Below are positions 1 through 6,588 of a DNA stretch of 8,756 nucleotides, piece after piece. The position numbers and the translations under genes were made by a program. Source of the DNA: Planctomycetota bacterium. GTDB taxonomy: Bacteria > Planctomycetota > PUPC01 > JABMSA01. The stretch covers positions 1-8,756 of the forward strand of contig JABMSA010000498.1 of the NCBI GenBank assembly GCA_013202185.1. Direction: 5' to 3'. The notes below the pieces were generated by a model, which saw only the letters and a program-made list of their open reading frames with translations, made no database searches and was not told the DNA's origin. Every line of letters starts with the position of its first letter. Position 1 is the stretch's first letter.

Positions 1-40
1 CTACAATGCCATCGCCGAGCACCTTGCGGAATCGAGACAT
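1..40 (-). CDS. Possible 5' end of a downstream gene (partial)
   Basis: An ATG at 40-38 on the minus strand opens a frame that reads MSRFRKVLGDGIV and is still open at the window edge. It begins 33 nt after the stop codon of the VWA gene and runs in the same direction, which would fit a following operon member. There is no convincing Shine-Dalgarno sequence in front of it. A competing ATG at 68-66 opens another frame (MFESSVTYSHV...) that also stays open. Thirteen codons are too few to assign a family, so this is only a candidate start. Confidence 0.25.
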   Translation of the reverse strand, partial: MSRFRKVLGDGIV

Positions 41-73
41 GAGAATACGTCACCGAACTTTCGAACATCAGCG

Positions 74-2560
74 CTACGGAATGGCAAGCTCGATCAAGAA
101 GAGCAACAGCGCGGCGAGGGCCGGCAGCCAGCTTATGTTTGCGAAGGCCTCGGCGGCGCCGCCTGCGGGTGCGGGCAGCTCGCCGAAGTTCTTCAGCAGC
201 CGCCCGTTCGTGGCCCGGGCTATCTCGGCCAGAAGGCGGACGTCGGCGCGCGTTTCGGCCCACTCGGCCGAGTAGCCCACCACGGCGGCAGCCCTGGCCC
301 TGACGCCGCCGCTGTCGAGATTCTCCACAATCGACACCGGATACACGCCGGTTTCATCCACGGCAAAGTCGCCCGCATAGAGGCCGATGCCCGTCTGCTG
401 CAAGCGGACGGCGAAGGTCTTTCCCGAAGGCGCAACGATCCTCGCCCAGTAGTTCTTGAGGCCGCCGTCTGCGTCGGCCGCCTCGATGCGAGCCGTGCCG
501 GCATGCACGGTTACCGTTGCCGAGAGGGCGTCCTCGCCCGGCTTGCGGGCGGTCCACTTGATGATATTGCCCCACAGCGCACCGATGTGCTCCCACTTGT
601 CCAGTGCGCCCGCCGGTGCCATGAAGGCGGTGCTTCGGCCCGCGCCGAAACGCCACGTTGCCAGCAGAGGCTGTCCGTCATCAACCTTGATTGCCGTTTC
701 GGCGGTGTCCTTCGGCTTCACCAGCACGTAGCCGTGGGCCAGCGGCGGCGCGCTCAACGAGTCCGTCAGTGTCGATGGCAGCAGTGTCGATGGCAGCAGT
801 TGCACGGCAAAGCCGGCGTCGGACTGCCTGAAAAGCGTGCTATTGCCACGCCTGGCTTCCTGGACGAATATGTCCGGCACATCTGCAATGTTCTCGACGG
901 AGTAAAACGTGCCGCCGGTCAGCCGTGCCAGGCCCTCGAGCAGTTCGCGGTCGGCCTTGTCGCCCGTGGCAACTACCGACACACAGATGTCCTTCTCAGA
1001 AAACTTCCGTGCCCATGCATTCACGTCTACCGGTGCCGACTTGCCGTCCGACAGCAAGACGACGCGCTTGAGCGTTTTTTCGTCGTTGATTGGGGCGAGT
1101 TGATCGAGCGCGGCGGCCAGGGCGGGGTTGATGTCCGTTTTGCCGTGCGCATCCAGTGCCATCACCACCGGCCTGATCCGGTCGCTGTTGTGCGTCGGGC
1201 CCAGCGGCAGCACAACGTCGGCTGTGCCGTGAAAAGCGATCATCGCGAGGCGGTCTTGGTCTTTCAGATGCTCTACGAGGCGGAGCACGCCTTCCTGTGC
1301 AAAGCTGAGCTTTGTTCGGCCGCCGGCGTCTTCCGCCATGCTGCCGGAGCAATCGATCACGGCCACCAGCGCCATCGCCTTGGTTTGCTGCTCATAGGGA
1401 TCACATTTCACCGGAAGCGCAGCTTCGACCGGTGTGCCGGTGTATCCGCCCGGGCCAAACGCCTTGCCTCCGCCCAGCATTATCAGCCCGCCGCCCATGT
1501 GCTGCACATACTTTTGCAGGGCGGCCATCGTGCCGTCGCTCAGTTCCAAGGCGGGGCAATCTTCGATGATCACAGCATCGTACTGCAGCAGATCCGCCGC
1601 CGCATCAGGCGCCGCCGACGGCTCAATCTCATTCACTGAGTAACCCGACCTCGTGGCAACAGCGGCAAGAGTACTGGGCGCATCGGAGATCCACAGCAGC
1701 GAAGCCGGCCCCGACACCCACACGGCCGCCTTGCATTCGTTGTTTTGCGGAATGGAATCGCCGGCGGGGGTGATTGTGGCCTTTATGCCGTGCAATTCGG
1801 GCTTGTGCAGCTTAAGCTCGGCCCGCCAGAGCGCGCTGCCGTTCACCGCGAGCGAGTCCTCCACCACCTGGCCTTCGTCCGTCCTTACCGCGATGCCGGT
1901 GCGCCCGGTTCCGGACACCTCGAGGGTAAGTCGAAAGATTTCGTCGGGCCTTACAGCCTGGGGATAGTCGACGATCCGCACGCTGAAGTCGCGCCCTGTG
2001 CGCTCGATGGGCAGGCAATACACGGGCACGCCCTCTGCTGCGAGGCGAAGTGCTTCGCGCCGCACGTCGCCGACCGTTTGGTTGCCGTCGCTGATGATTA
2101 CGATCTGGCAGGGAGCGCCGTCTTGATGTTGCATTCGCGCCAGGTCGAGGGCCGCTGCGATGTCGGTGGCGGTACGGTCGATCGTCGAGAGGATTTCCGA
2201 GGGCTGGAACTGCTCGGGGGATGCGGGCCCGAACTCGAGCGAAGGCTGCCGTCCGAATGCGATGACCGCCAGGCGGTCGCGGCGGTCCATCGAGCGGGCG
2301 ATCTCGCCGATTCGTTCGAGCGCGGCGGATGCGTCGAGCCCCGCGCTGTCGGACGCATCGAGCAGGAAGAAGCGTTCGGCCGAGTAGTCGGGCCGGCGCA
2401 TTTGCACGCCCGCCGCTGCAAGGACGGCCGCCGTTGCGATCAGCATTCGCAGTGCAAGGTGCGGCCAGGGCCGGTAGGCGGCCTTGCGCCTGGCGAGCAG
2501 GTACAGCCCGGCCGCAGCCGGTATCAGCATCAGCAGAAATTGTGGATGGATGATGTGCAT
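74..2560 (-). CDS. BatA-like membrane protein with two VWA domains and a GATase-like domain
   Basis: This is an 828-residue inner-membrane protein. Residues 1-55 match the BatA/aerotolerance N-terminus: HPQFLLMLIP begins a first membrane segment (about 6-23), followed by basic residues and a second segment (about 37-52). A first VWA domain (about 62-190) has a MIDAS-like D68-x-S70-x-S72, T132/D133 and SDG at 157-159. A beta-sandwich follows (about 195-285), then a class I GATase-like Rossmann segment (about 286-385) with GGGLIMLGGGKAFGPGGY and PVEAALPV. The GATase-like segment has no GxCxG nucleophile elbow, so it is probably not catalytic. The second VWA domain (about 395-570) carries a textbook MIDAS: D403-C-S-G-S407-M, T475/D476 and SDG at 504-506. 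A further beta domain ends in a C-terminal membrane helix (about 810-827). This architecture is a known bacterial family, usually annotated only as VWA domain-containing protein. VWA domains bind partners through a metal ion; the partner is unknown here. The start at 2560 is chosen because MHIIHPQFLL matches the family N-terminus, although no good Shine-Dalgarno precedes it. The gene has its own promoter at 2660-2631. Confidence 0.88.
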   Translation of the reverse strand: MHIIHPQFLLMLIPAAAGLYLLARRKAAYRPWPHLALRMLIATAAVLAAAGVQMRRPDYSAERFFLLDASDSAGLDASAALERIGEIARSMDRRDRLAVIAFGRQPSLEFGPASPEQFQPSEILSTIDRTATDIAAALDLARMQHQDGAPCQIVIISDGNQTVGDVRREALRLAAEGVPVYCLPIERTGRDFSVRIVDYPQAVRPDEIFRLTLEVSGTGRTGIAVRTDEGQVVEDSLAVNGSALWRAELKLHKPELHGIKATITPAGDSIPQNNECKAAVWVSGPASLLWISDAPSTLAAVATRSGYSVNEIEPSAAPDAAADLLQYDAVIIEDCPALELSDGTMAALQKYVQHMGGGLIMLGGGKAFGPGGYTGTPVEAALPVKCDPYEQQTKAMALVAVIDCSGSMAEDAGGRTKLSFAQEGVLRLVEHLKDQDRLAMIAFHGTADVVLPLGPTHNSDRIRPVVMALDAHGKTDINPALAAALDQLAPINDEKTLKRVVLLSDGKSAPVDVNAWARKFSEKDICVSVVATGDKADRELLEGLARLTGGTFYSVENIADVPDIFVQEARRGNSTLFRQSDAGFAVQLLPSTLLPSTLTDSLSAPPLAHGYVLVKPKDTAETAIKVDDGQPLLATWRFGAGRSTAFMAPAGALDKWEHIGALWGNIIKWTARKPGEDALSATVTVHAGTARIEAADADGGLKNYWARIVAPSGKTFAVRLQQTGIGLYAGDFAVDETGVYPVSIVENLDSGGVRARAAAVVGYSAEWAETRADVRLLAEIARATNGRLLKNFGELPAPAGGAAEAFANISWLPALAALLLFLIELAIP
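769..798. repeat. Perfect 15-bp tandem duplication inside the VWA gene
   Basis: The unit gtgtcgatggcagca occurs twice head to tail (769-783 and 784-798). Its length is a multiple of three, so the frame is kept and the protein reads LLPSTLLPSTL around residues 588-598. It lies in the linker after the second VWA domain, where a five-residue insertion is likely to be tolerated. It looks like replication slippage. Confidence 0.85.
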
Positions 2561-2630
2561 GCTTATGGCGGTACCACCCGCGGCAAATCGAGTCGGCGCC
2601 GGTGCGGAAATCGTTACGCGCTGCTATTTG

Positions 2631-2660
2631 AGTATACCAGATTACCGAGGGCGTTTTCAA
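2631..2660 (-). promoter_or_regulatory. Sigma70-type promoter of the VWA gene
   Basis: On the minus strand a -35 box TTGAAA (2660-2655) is followed by an 18-nt spacer and a -10 box TATACT (2636-2631). TGG in front of the -10 gives an extended -10 (TGn). The expected transcript start lies about 60 nt upstream of the ATG at 2560. The site lies between the hairpin at 2750-2711 and the gene, as expected for an independent transcription unit. It resembles the promoter at 6486-6458, including AACGCCC in the spacer and GGTATACT at the -10. Confidence 0.65.
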
Positions 2661-2710
2661 CGAGCAAAAGCGCGGCGAGGGGCGTGCGGGCCGTGCTCTC
2701 GGCGAAATGG

Positions 2711-2750
2711 AACCGCGCCGTGTCACCTGTTGTGGCGGCCCGGCGCGGTT
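2711..2750 (-). terminator. Hairpin after the second astacin gene, probable terminator
   Basis: A perfect 10-bp inverted repeat, AACCGCGCCG (2711-2720) with CGGCGCGGTT (2741-2750), encloses a 20-nt loop and starts 21 nt after the stop codon of the astacin gene. On the minus strand the hairpin is followed only by a weak T-rich tail (ending CCATTT), so intrinsic termination may be leaky. Bases 2714-2752 match 6527-6565 at 36 of 39 positions, and the copy at 6560-6519 does have a proper T run. Confidence 0.6.
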
Positions 2751-2771
2751 GGCTGGCTGCATCCGGAGTTG

Positions 2772-3902
2772 TCAGAACGGCTGGTCCCAATTCCTCGTCA
2801 GCACCACGCCGCCCAGCGGCGCCTTTACTCTCATCGGCTTCGAGTAGATGCCGCTGTGGAACAGGGGCAGGATGTCGGGATTGGGATCATCAAAGTACTC
2901 GCCGGCGGCGATGTAGGTGCCCGGCTGCACGATCACCGCGCCGCCCTCGGGCACTGCCGCTGCTCCGTCAGGGAAGAACTCGAACGGTGCAAAGAAGGCG
3001 CCGTTCGCCCATTCGTATAGGCCGAATGATCCGTTGACGTGGATCCAGTCGTTTTCGCTGTATACCATCTGCAAGCCGAGGATGTCGTACTTGCTGAAGT
3101 GGCTTCGCTGTCCGATTTTGTCCTGCCAGTATTCGTCACCGGGCTTCACCTCGATCGTGCGGCAGTTGGCGAGGTCGTCGCCGCAGCAGGAATTGTCCAG
3201 ATGGCACGTATCAGTGCTGCACGCGGCAAATGAGCACTGGCCGTAGTGCATGACCGAGTCGAAATCGTAGGGCCCGTATCGCCAGGCGCCTGACTTCTTC
3301 TCGAAGTTGTGATCCTTGTCCGTCTTTATTCTGTCCCAGTGGATCGTCACGTAGGTGTTGCGGTCGGGTCTGGACTGCTCGTGCCAGAACCCCAGGGCGT
3401 GGATGAGTTCGTGGCACATTATGAACCGGCTCCCCCAACTGACGATATTCACGACCTGCTCGCCGCCCTCCACGCCGACCATCGAGCTGTTCTCCGTCGA
3501 ATTCTGGACGTGCAGGTGGTCGGAGTACTCCAGATCGTCGGCTTCCCAGAACTCAACGTCCGCCACGGCCTCCAGTTCGGCCATTGCGTCGCGCATTTTC
3601 TGGCGATTTGCCTCCGTGACGTTTGAATCGAACTCGAACGCCACTTCGCCATTTGGCCAGAAATCGCCGGCATCGTCTCCGGCGAAACAGCTCTCAATGC
3701 CCGGGCCGCTTTCGGGGCGGTCATAGAAGTCCACAGGCACGATGATGTCGCCTTCGATGATCATGTATCCATCGGGAACGCCCGTCTTGGGCGCGTAGGG
3801 GTCCGGGGCGTCTTCGGCACGGAGCGCCGTGCCCTGGGCGATCAGCACCAGCGTCAGGATTCCCGCTGCAAGTAGTTTTTTCATTTTTGTTTCCTTTATC
3901 AT
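2772..3902 (-). CDS. Secreted astacin-family (M12A) zinc metalloprotease, cassette 2
   Basis: This 376-residue protein has a signal peptide (MKKLLAAGILTLVLIAQG, likely cleavage after A29). A pro-segment carries IEGDI (49-53), which resembles the astacin FxGD aspartate switch, with D52 as the candidate zinc ligand; FAGD at 73-76 is a second candidate. The catalytic domain runs from WPNGEV (82) to about 285. It has the full astacin zinc site HELIHALGFWH (H164, E165, H168, H174), then EQSRPDR, and the Met-turn SVMHY (216-220; M218, Y220). A cysteine-rich stretch follows (C223, C228, C233, C239, C240, C247). The last 90 residues contain PEGGAVIVQPGTY and MRVKAPLGGVVL, resembling a single turn of a right-handed beta-helix module. 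It should be exported and cleave proteins outside the cytoplasm. The start at 3902 is preferred because AAGGAGA lies 7 nt upstream and that arrangement is conserved in the other cassette. The ATG at 3884, with AAAGGA in front of it, is a good alternative and gives a cleaner signal peptide. The substrate is unknown. Confidence 0.93.
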   Translation of the reverse strand: MIKETKMKKLLAAGILTLVLIAQGTALRAEDAPDPYAPKTGVPDGYMIIEGDIIVPVDFYDRPESGPGIESCFAGDDAGDFWPNGEVAFEFDSNVTEANRQKMRDAMAELEAVADVEFWEADDLEYSDHLHVQNSTENSSMVGVEGGEQVVNIVSWGSRFIMCHELIHALGFWHEQSRPDRNTYVTIHWDRIKTDKDHNFEKKSGAWRYGPYDFDSVMHYGQCSFAACSTDTCHLDNSCCGDDLANCRTIEVKPGDEYWQDKIGQRSHFSKYDILGLQMVYSENDWIHVNGSFGLYEWANGAFFAPFEFFPDGAAAVPEGGAVIVQPGTYIAAGEYFDDPNPDILPLFHSGIYSKPMRVKAPLGGVVLTRNWDQPF

Positions 3903-3917
3903 TTGCGGGTCTCCTTA
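3903..3917 (-). promoter_or_regulatory. Stop codon overlapping the Shine-Dalgarno of the second astacin gene
   Basis: The TAA stop of the fibre-like gene (3917-3915) is part of TAAGGAGA. Its AAGGAGA lies 7 nt before the ATG at 3902. Terminating ribosomes would sit on the next gene's binding site, so translational coupling is likely. The same junction occurs in the other cassette. Confidence 0.75.
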
Positions 3918-6356
3918 TTGCGGCCGTACCAGGACGAGTACGAGCCCACGGCCGCTCGGCAGCGGGCTCATGGCCTTGCCGAGAACGGCCCCGCGCGCCC
4001 GGTCGTGGTCGGTCACCTTCATTGCGTGGCCGGGTGTGTCGGCCGTGGTCAGCATGTCGCCCGGGCGGATTGCCCCGCCCGCCGCATCGCACCAGCACCA
4101 CACTCGGCCCGAGAGCGCCACCGGAAGCGAGCCGTCAGCGACGGTGCCCGTCTGCCTCATAGTCAGGCCGGGCTTTACGCCGTTGGCTCCGCTCACGATG
4201 CCGGCAACACAGATGTCATAGGCTTCGCGCGACAGCCGGAGTTGCCCGGTTCGGTCGGGATCGATCGACACCACCATCCCGGGCTTCACTTCTTCGGCAT
4301 CGTTCACGTGGAACGGCTCGGCGAGGTCGGCGCCGCCGGTGATCTCGAGTTCGGTGCACATGGCGCGCCCGCTGTTGGTTACCTGGAAGACGAGATTGCC
4401 GCCCGTGTCGCCCGAGAAGCCCCGAATGATGTCGCCCGTGCCCTGGTTCACGAACACCGTGCACGCATCGGCGCTCTCGACTGTGCCGAACACGGCGATT
4501 CCGTTGCCGTGGTCGTTCTCAGCGCTGATGGTAGCCCCGTCGATGCCGCCGGCGTTGTCCCTTACGCTGATGCCTTCCCGGATAATCGAGGGGATGTAAA
4601 GGGAATCGCCCGTTGAGCTTCCAAGCGTGATTGACCCTTGCATGGAACCGATGACAATCTCTCCGCCCATCGGGCCTTGGATGTACATTTCTGTGGATGC
4701 CATGGTGGAGTCGCCGTAGATCAGCCAGCTCTGCCCGGACCCGGTGAGCAGTTCGATGCCGTCGCCGGGCATGGCCCTCAGGTTGGCGGAGATATCCAGG
4801 CGCTCGTCCACCGTCATCTCGCCATGAACATTCAGCCTGCCGCTCACGGCGGCATCGCCCATGGCATCAAATCTGCCATCGACCGTCAAGTCGGCGCCGC
4901 ATTGAACGTCGCCGTTGAATAAGACGAGCGGCTCGGCGGCGCCGGTTCCCGGTGCGCGGTTGACGAGCAGTGCCGGGCCGTAGTAGCCATCGCCGGGCGC
5001 CAGAGTTATGCCGCCTTCGTCATGCCCGAGGAATTGGAGTCTGCCGTACGACCTGAAGGCAATATCCGACAGGATGCTGCCGCCGCCGACTGCCTGCACA
5101 CCTACGGCTCCCGGGATCCCGATGTCGCCGGGCGTGCCGATGCCCCTGACGCCGGGCACGGAGTCAACAGAGGGAAAGGCCAAGCCGTTCCTGCCCTGCC
5201 CCTCGATGCCGCCGTCGGCCGACACATGCCCGGTACCGCCCGAAAGCTCAATAGTATCGGTACCGAGAACGTTCGACAATGCGAGCATGCCCTGGTCGGC
5301 ATCGAAACGCAGCACCGTGTGTTCGTTGCTGTCGGTGCAGAAGATATTGCCGCCTCCCAGGCTGCTGCCGAGGTAAAGCCCCAGGTCGGCCCGGAGGTTC
5401 CTGCATCCGACGTCTCCGTTTTCCAGACCCTGCTCGACGGTGCCTACACTGAGCCAGCCCCAGTCGCTGGTGGCGACTGCCACACCGCGCTCGACCTCCG
5501 CCTGGAAGGCCGTGAGGTCATTGGTGACATCCATGTCAAACGCGGTCAGTTCCTGAGTCTGCACCAGGTGACCATTGATGGTCAGGCCCGCACCCTCGGC
5601 CGACATATTGTAGCCCAAGTGAAAACCGTTGTCATTGACGAACAGGCTGCCGTAGTTCGACGAGCCGAACTGCCGGATCCACAGACCTCCATAGTTGAAT
5701 GGCCCGCCGTCGACGGACTGCTGGATCTGGAGGCCGTTGGCGAATGTGAGATCGGCCCCGTCGTCCGCGCCCATGATCGCGCCCACGCCGTGAACCGTGT
5801 TGCCCTGCATCAGCAGGTCATTTTCGAGGGTCAGGTCACCGGTTTTCGTATCGGGGACATCTGACCGCACGAAACTGCTCGCGGAGACGCCGCCGAGAGA
5901 GTTGGCATCGTCGGCAAACATTGCACTGTCGGCGAAGTAGGCCGTTGCAGCGTAATCAGCGCCTGCAGCGTTGTCGGCGTGGTCGGCTTCGTCGGCGCGA
6001 AGAGCGTACGCCGAAGCTACAATCTGCTCGCGCGGGGCCAGCGTCTCGCCCTCCACGGTTATCGCCAGGTAAAGGGCGCCGGTATGGGAAGCGATGGGTG
6101 ACGCGTCGAGCAGAACATTGAAAACGCCGTCGGCAACAGTCACCTCTTCAACTTGAGACGGGCCCAGAGGCTCGCCGTTGAGTTCTACTGGGAAGAATTG
6201 AAACTCCATGGTTTTCTGACCGTTCACAGGGTTACCTCCCGCGTCGGTCAGTCGGCCCTGGAAGTTGATCAGTTGCGGTACCTCGCCGGCCGAAATATCC
6301 GCCAAGACCAGCATCGCACACAATAACGCCGCTGCAAATGCAAATTTCCTGCGCAT
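3915..6356 (-). CDS. Large secreted fibre-like protein with VPQLINFQGRLTD and GGxDLAEPF domains, cassette 2
   Basis: This is an 813-residue exported protein. A signal peptide (MRRKFAFAAALLCAMLVLAD, likely cleavage after A23) is followed by a domain that is widespread at the N-terminus of secreted bacterial proteins: VPQLINFQGRLTDAGGNPV (26-44) to ASAYALRAD (about 122). Next comes an Ala/Asp-rich run (121-152) with repeated AD pairs and SLGGVSASSF (153-162). The middle (about 170-620) is rich in Gly, Asp, Ser, Thr and Val, with short repeats such as GDVQCGADLTVDGRFDAMGD, suggesting a beta-helical or beta-roll stalk. The C-terminal 186 residues contain GTGDIIRGFSG (638-648), GGADLAEPF (674-682), VKPGMVV (690-696), WCWCDAA (753-759) and TPGHAMKVTD (774-783). 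They match the cassette 1 protein at 133 of 186 positions without gaps. The start is set at 6356 rather than the upstream ATG at 6407, because AAAGGAGA lies 6 nt before it and the signal peptide then begins at once. It is co-transcribed with the astacin gene behind it. Its function is not known. Confidence 0.88.
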   Translation of the reverse strand: MRRKFAFAAALLCAMLVLADISAGEVPQLINFQGRLTDAGGNPVNGQKTMEFQFFPVELNGEPLGPSQVEEVTVADGVFNVLLDASPIASHTGALYLAITVEGETLAPREQIVASAYALRADEADHADNAAGADYAATAYFADSAMFADDANSLGGVSASSFVRSDVPDTKTGDLTLENDLLMQGNTVHGVGAIMGADDGADLTFANGLQIQQSVDGGPFNYGGLWIRQFGSSNYGSLFVNDNGFHLGYNMSAEGAGLTINGHLVQTQELTAFDMDVTNDLTAFQAEVERGVAVATSDWGWLSVGTVEQGLENGDVGCRNLRADLGLYLGSSLGGGNIFCTDSNEHTVLRFDADQGMLALSNVLGTDTIELSGGTGHVSADGGIEGQGRNGLAFPSVDSVPGVRGIGTPGDIGIPGAVGVQAVGGGSILSDIAFRSYGRLQFLGHDEGGITLAPGDGYYGPALLVNRAPGTGAAEPLVLFNGDVQCGADLTVDGRFDAMGDAAVSGRLNVHGEMTVDERLDISANLRAMPGDGIELLTGSGQSWLIYGDSTMASTEMYIQGPMGGEIVIGSMQGSITLGSSTGDSLYIPSIIREGISVRDNAGGIDGATISAENDHGNGIAVFGTVESADACTVFVNQGTGDIIRGFSGDTGGNLVFQVTNSGRAMCTELEITGGADLAEPFHVNDAEEVKPGMVVSIDPDRTGQLRLSREAYDICVAGIVSGANGVKPGLTMRQTGTVADGSLPVALSGRVWCWCDAAGGAIRPGDMLTTADTPGHAMKVTDHDRARGAVLGKAMSPLPSGRGLVLVLVRPQ

Positions 6357-6362
6357 TCTTCG

Positions 6363-6370
6363 TCTCCTTT
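6363..6370 (-). promoter_or_regulatory. Ribosome binding site fixing the start of the fibre-like gene
   Basis: AAAGGAGA on the minus strand ends 6 nt before the ATG at 6356-6354. It supports this start over the longer frame from 6407, whose extra 17 residues (MNAPHGVDSRPKERRRR) do not look like a signal peptide. Confidence 0.8.
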
Positions 6371-6391
6371 CTTTTGGGCGTGAATCTACTC

Positions 6392-6421
6392 CGTGTGGAG
6401 CGTTCAACTGCCCACCACACG
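6392..6421 (-). promoter_or_regulatory. Possible hairpin in the 5' leader of the fibre-like gene
   Basis: CGTGTGG (6392-6398) and CCACACG (6415-6421) form a 7-bp stem with a 16-nt loop, extendable by CT/AG across a one-base bulge. It lies in the roughly 95-nt leader between the -10 box and the start codon, ending about 20 nt upstream of the Shine-Dalgarno. It could be a chance stem or an mRNA stabiliser. It does not match any riboswitch I recognise. Confidence 0.3.
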
Positions 6422-6457
6422 AGAACCAACACTATATGGGTGGACGGACTGTATTGA

Positions 6458-6486
6458 AGTATACCACAGGAACGGGCGTTTGTCAA
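6458..6486 (-). promoter_or_regulatory. Near-consensus sigma70 promoter of cassette 2
   Basis: A perfect -35 box TTGACA (6486-6481) and TATACT -10 box (6463-6458) are separated by 17 nt, with TGG giving an extended -10. A run of eight T on the minus strand (6504-6497) lies about 10 nt upstream of the -35 and could act like an UP element. The site sits between the terminator of cassette 1 and the fibre-like gene, so cassette 2 should be strongly and independently transcribed, apparently without an operator. Confidence 0.8.
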
Positions 6487-6518
6487 GCACGCGAGGAAAA
6501 AAAACGGCGGCGGGTAAG

Positions 6519-6560
6519 AAAAAAGTCGCGCCGGGTCACCCGTTATGGCGGCCCGGCGCG
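6519..6560 (-). terminator. Intrinsic terminator of cassette 1
   Basis: A perfect 9-bp GC stem, CGCGCCGGG (6527-6535) with CCCGGCGCG (6552-6560), has a 16-nt loop. On the minus strand it is followed after two bases by TTTTTT (6524-6519). It begins 28 nt after the stop codon of the astacin gene. All parts of a Rho-independent terminator are present. Confidence 0.88.
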
Positions 6561-6588
6561 GTTGGTGGTCGGTTGGTTTGTTGCTGGG

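Noticed and set aside
1745..3037. Long plus-strand reading frames (430 aa here; also 503-1639 and 6265-7197)
   Set aside because: They lie antisense to well-supported genes, have no recognisable domains, are rich in Arg/Ala/Gly/His as expected for the complement of GC-rich codons, and one of them runs through the hairpin and promoter region.
5090..5175. Collagen-like stretch in the fibre protein (GDIGIPGAVG, about residues 400-425)
   Set aside because: Only about four Gly-x-y triplets are in register and the spacing breaks on both sides. It looks more like the glycine-rich GVxGxG turns seen in these secreted proteins than a collagen helix.
6315..6356. Lipoprotein signal in the fibre-like protein (LLC at residues 11-13)
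   Set aside because: The residue before the cysteine is Leu, not Gly/Ala/Ser, and the hydrophobic segment continues after it, so signal peptidase I cleavage is more likely.
6357..6407. N-terminal extension of the fibre-like protein from the ATG at 6407
   Set aside because: The extra residues are highly charged, would bury the signal peptide, and overlap the leader and the Shine-Dalgarno sequence of the better start at 6356.
6408..6588. Small RNA or riboswitch in the gap between the cassettes
   Set aside because: The gap is explained by the terminator, a T run, the promoter and a leader of about 95 nt. The only extra structure is one weak hairpin, and no known riboswitch core was recognised.
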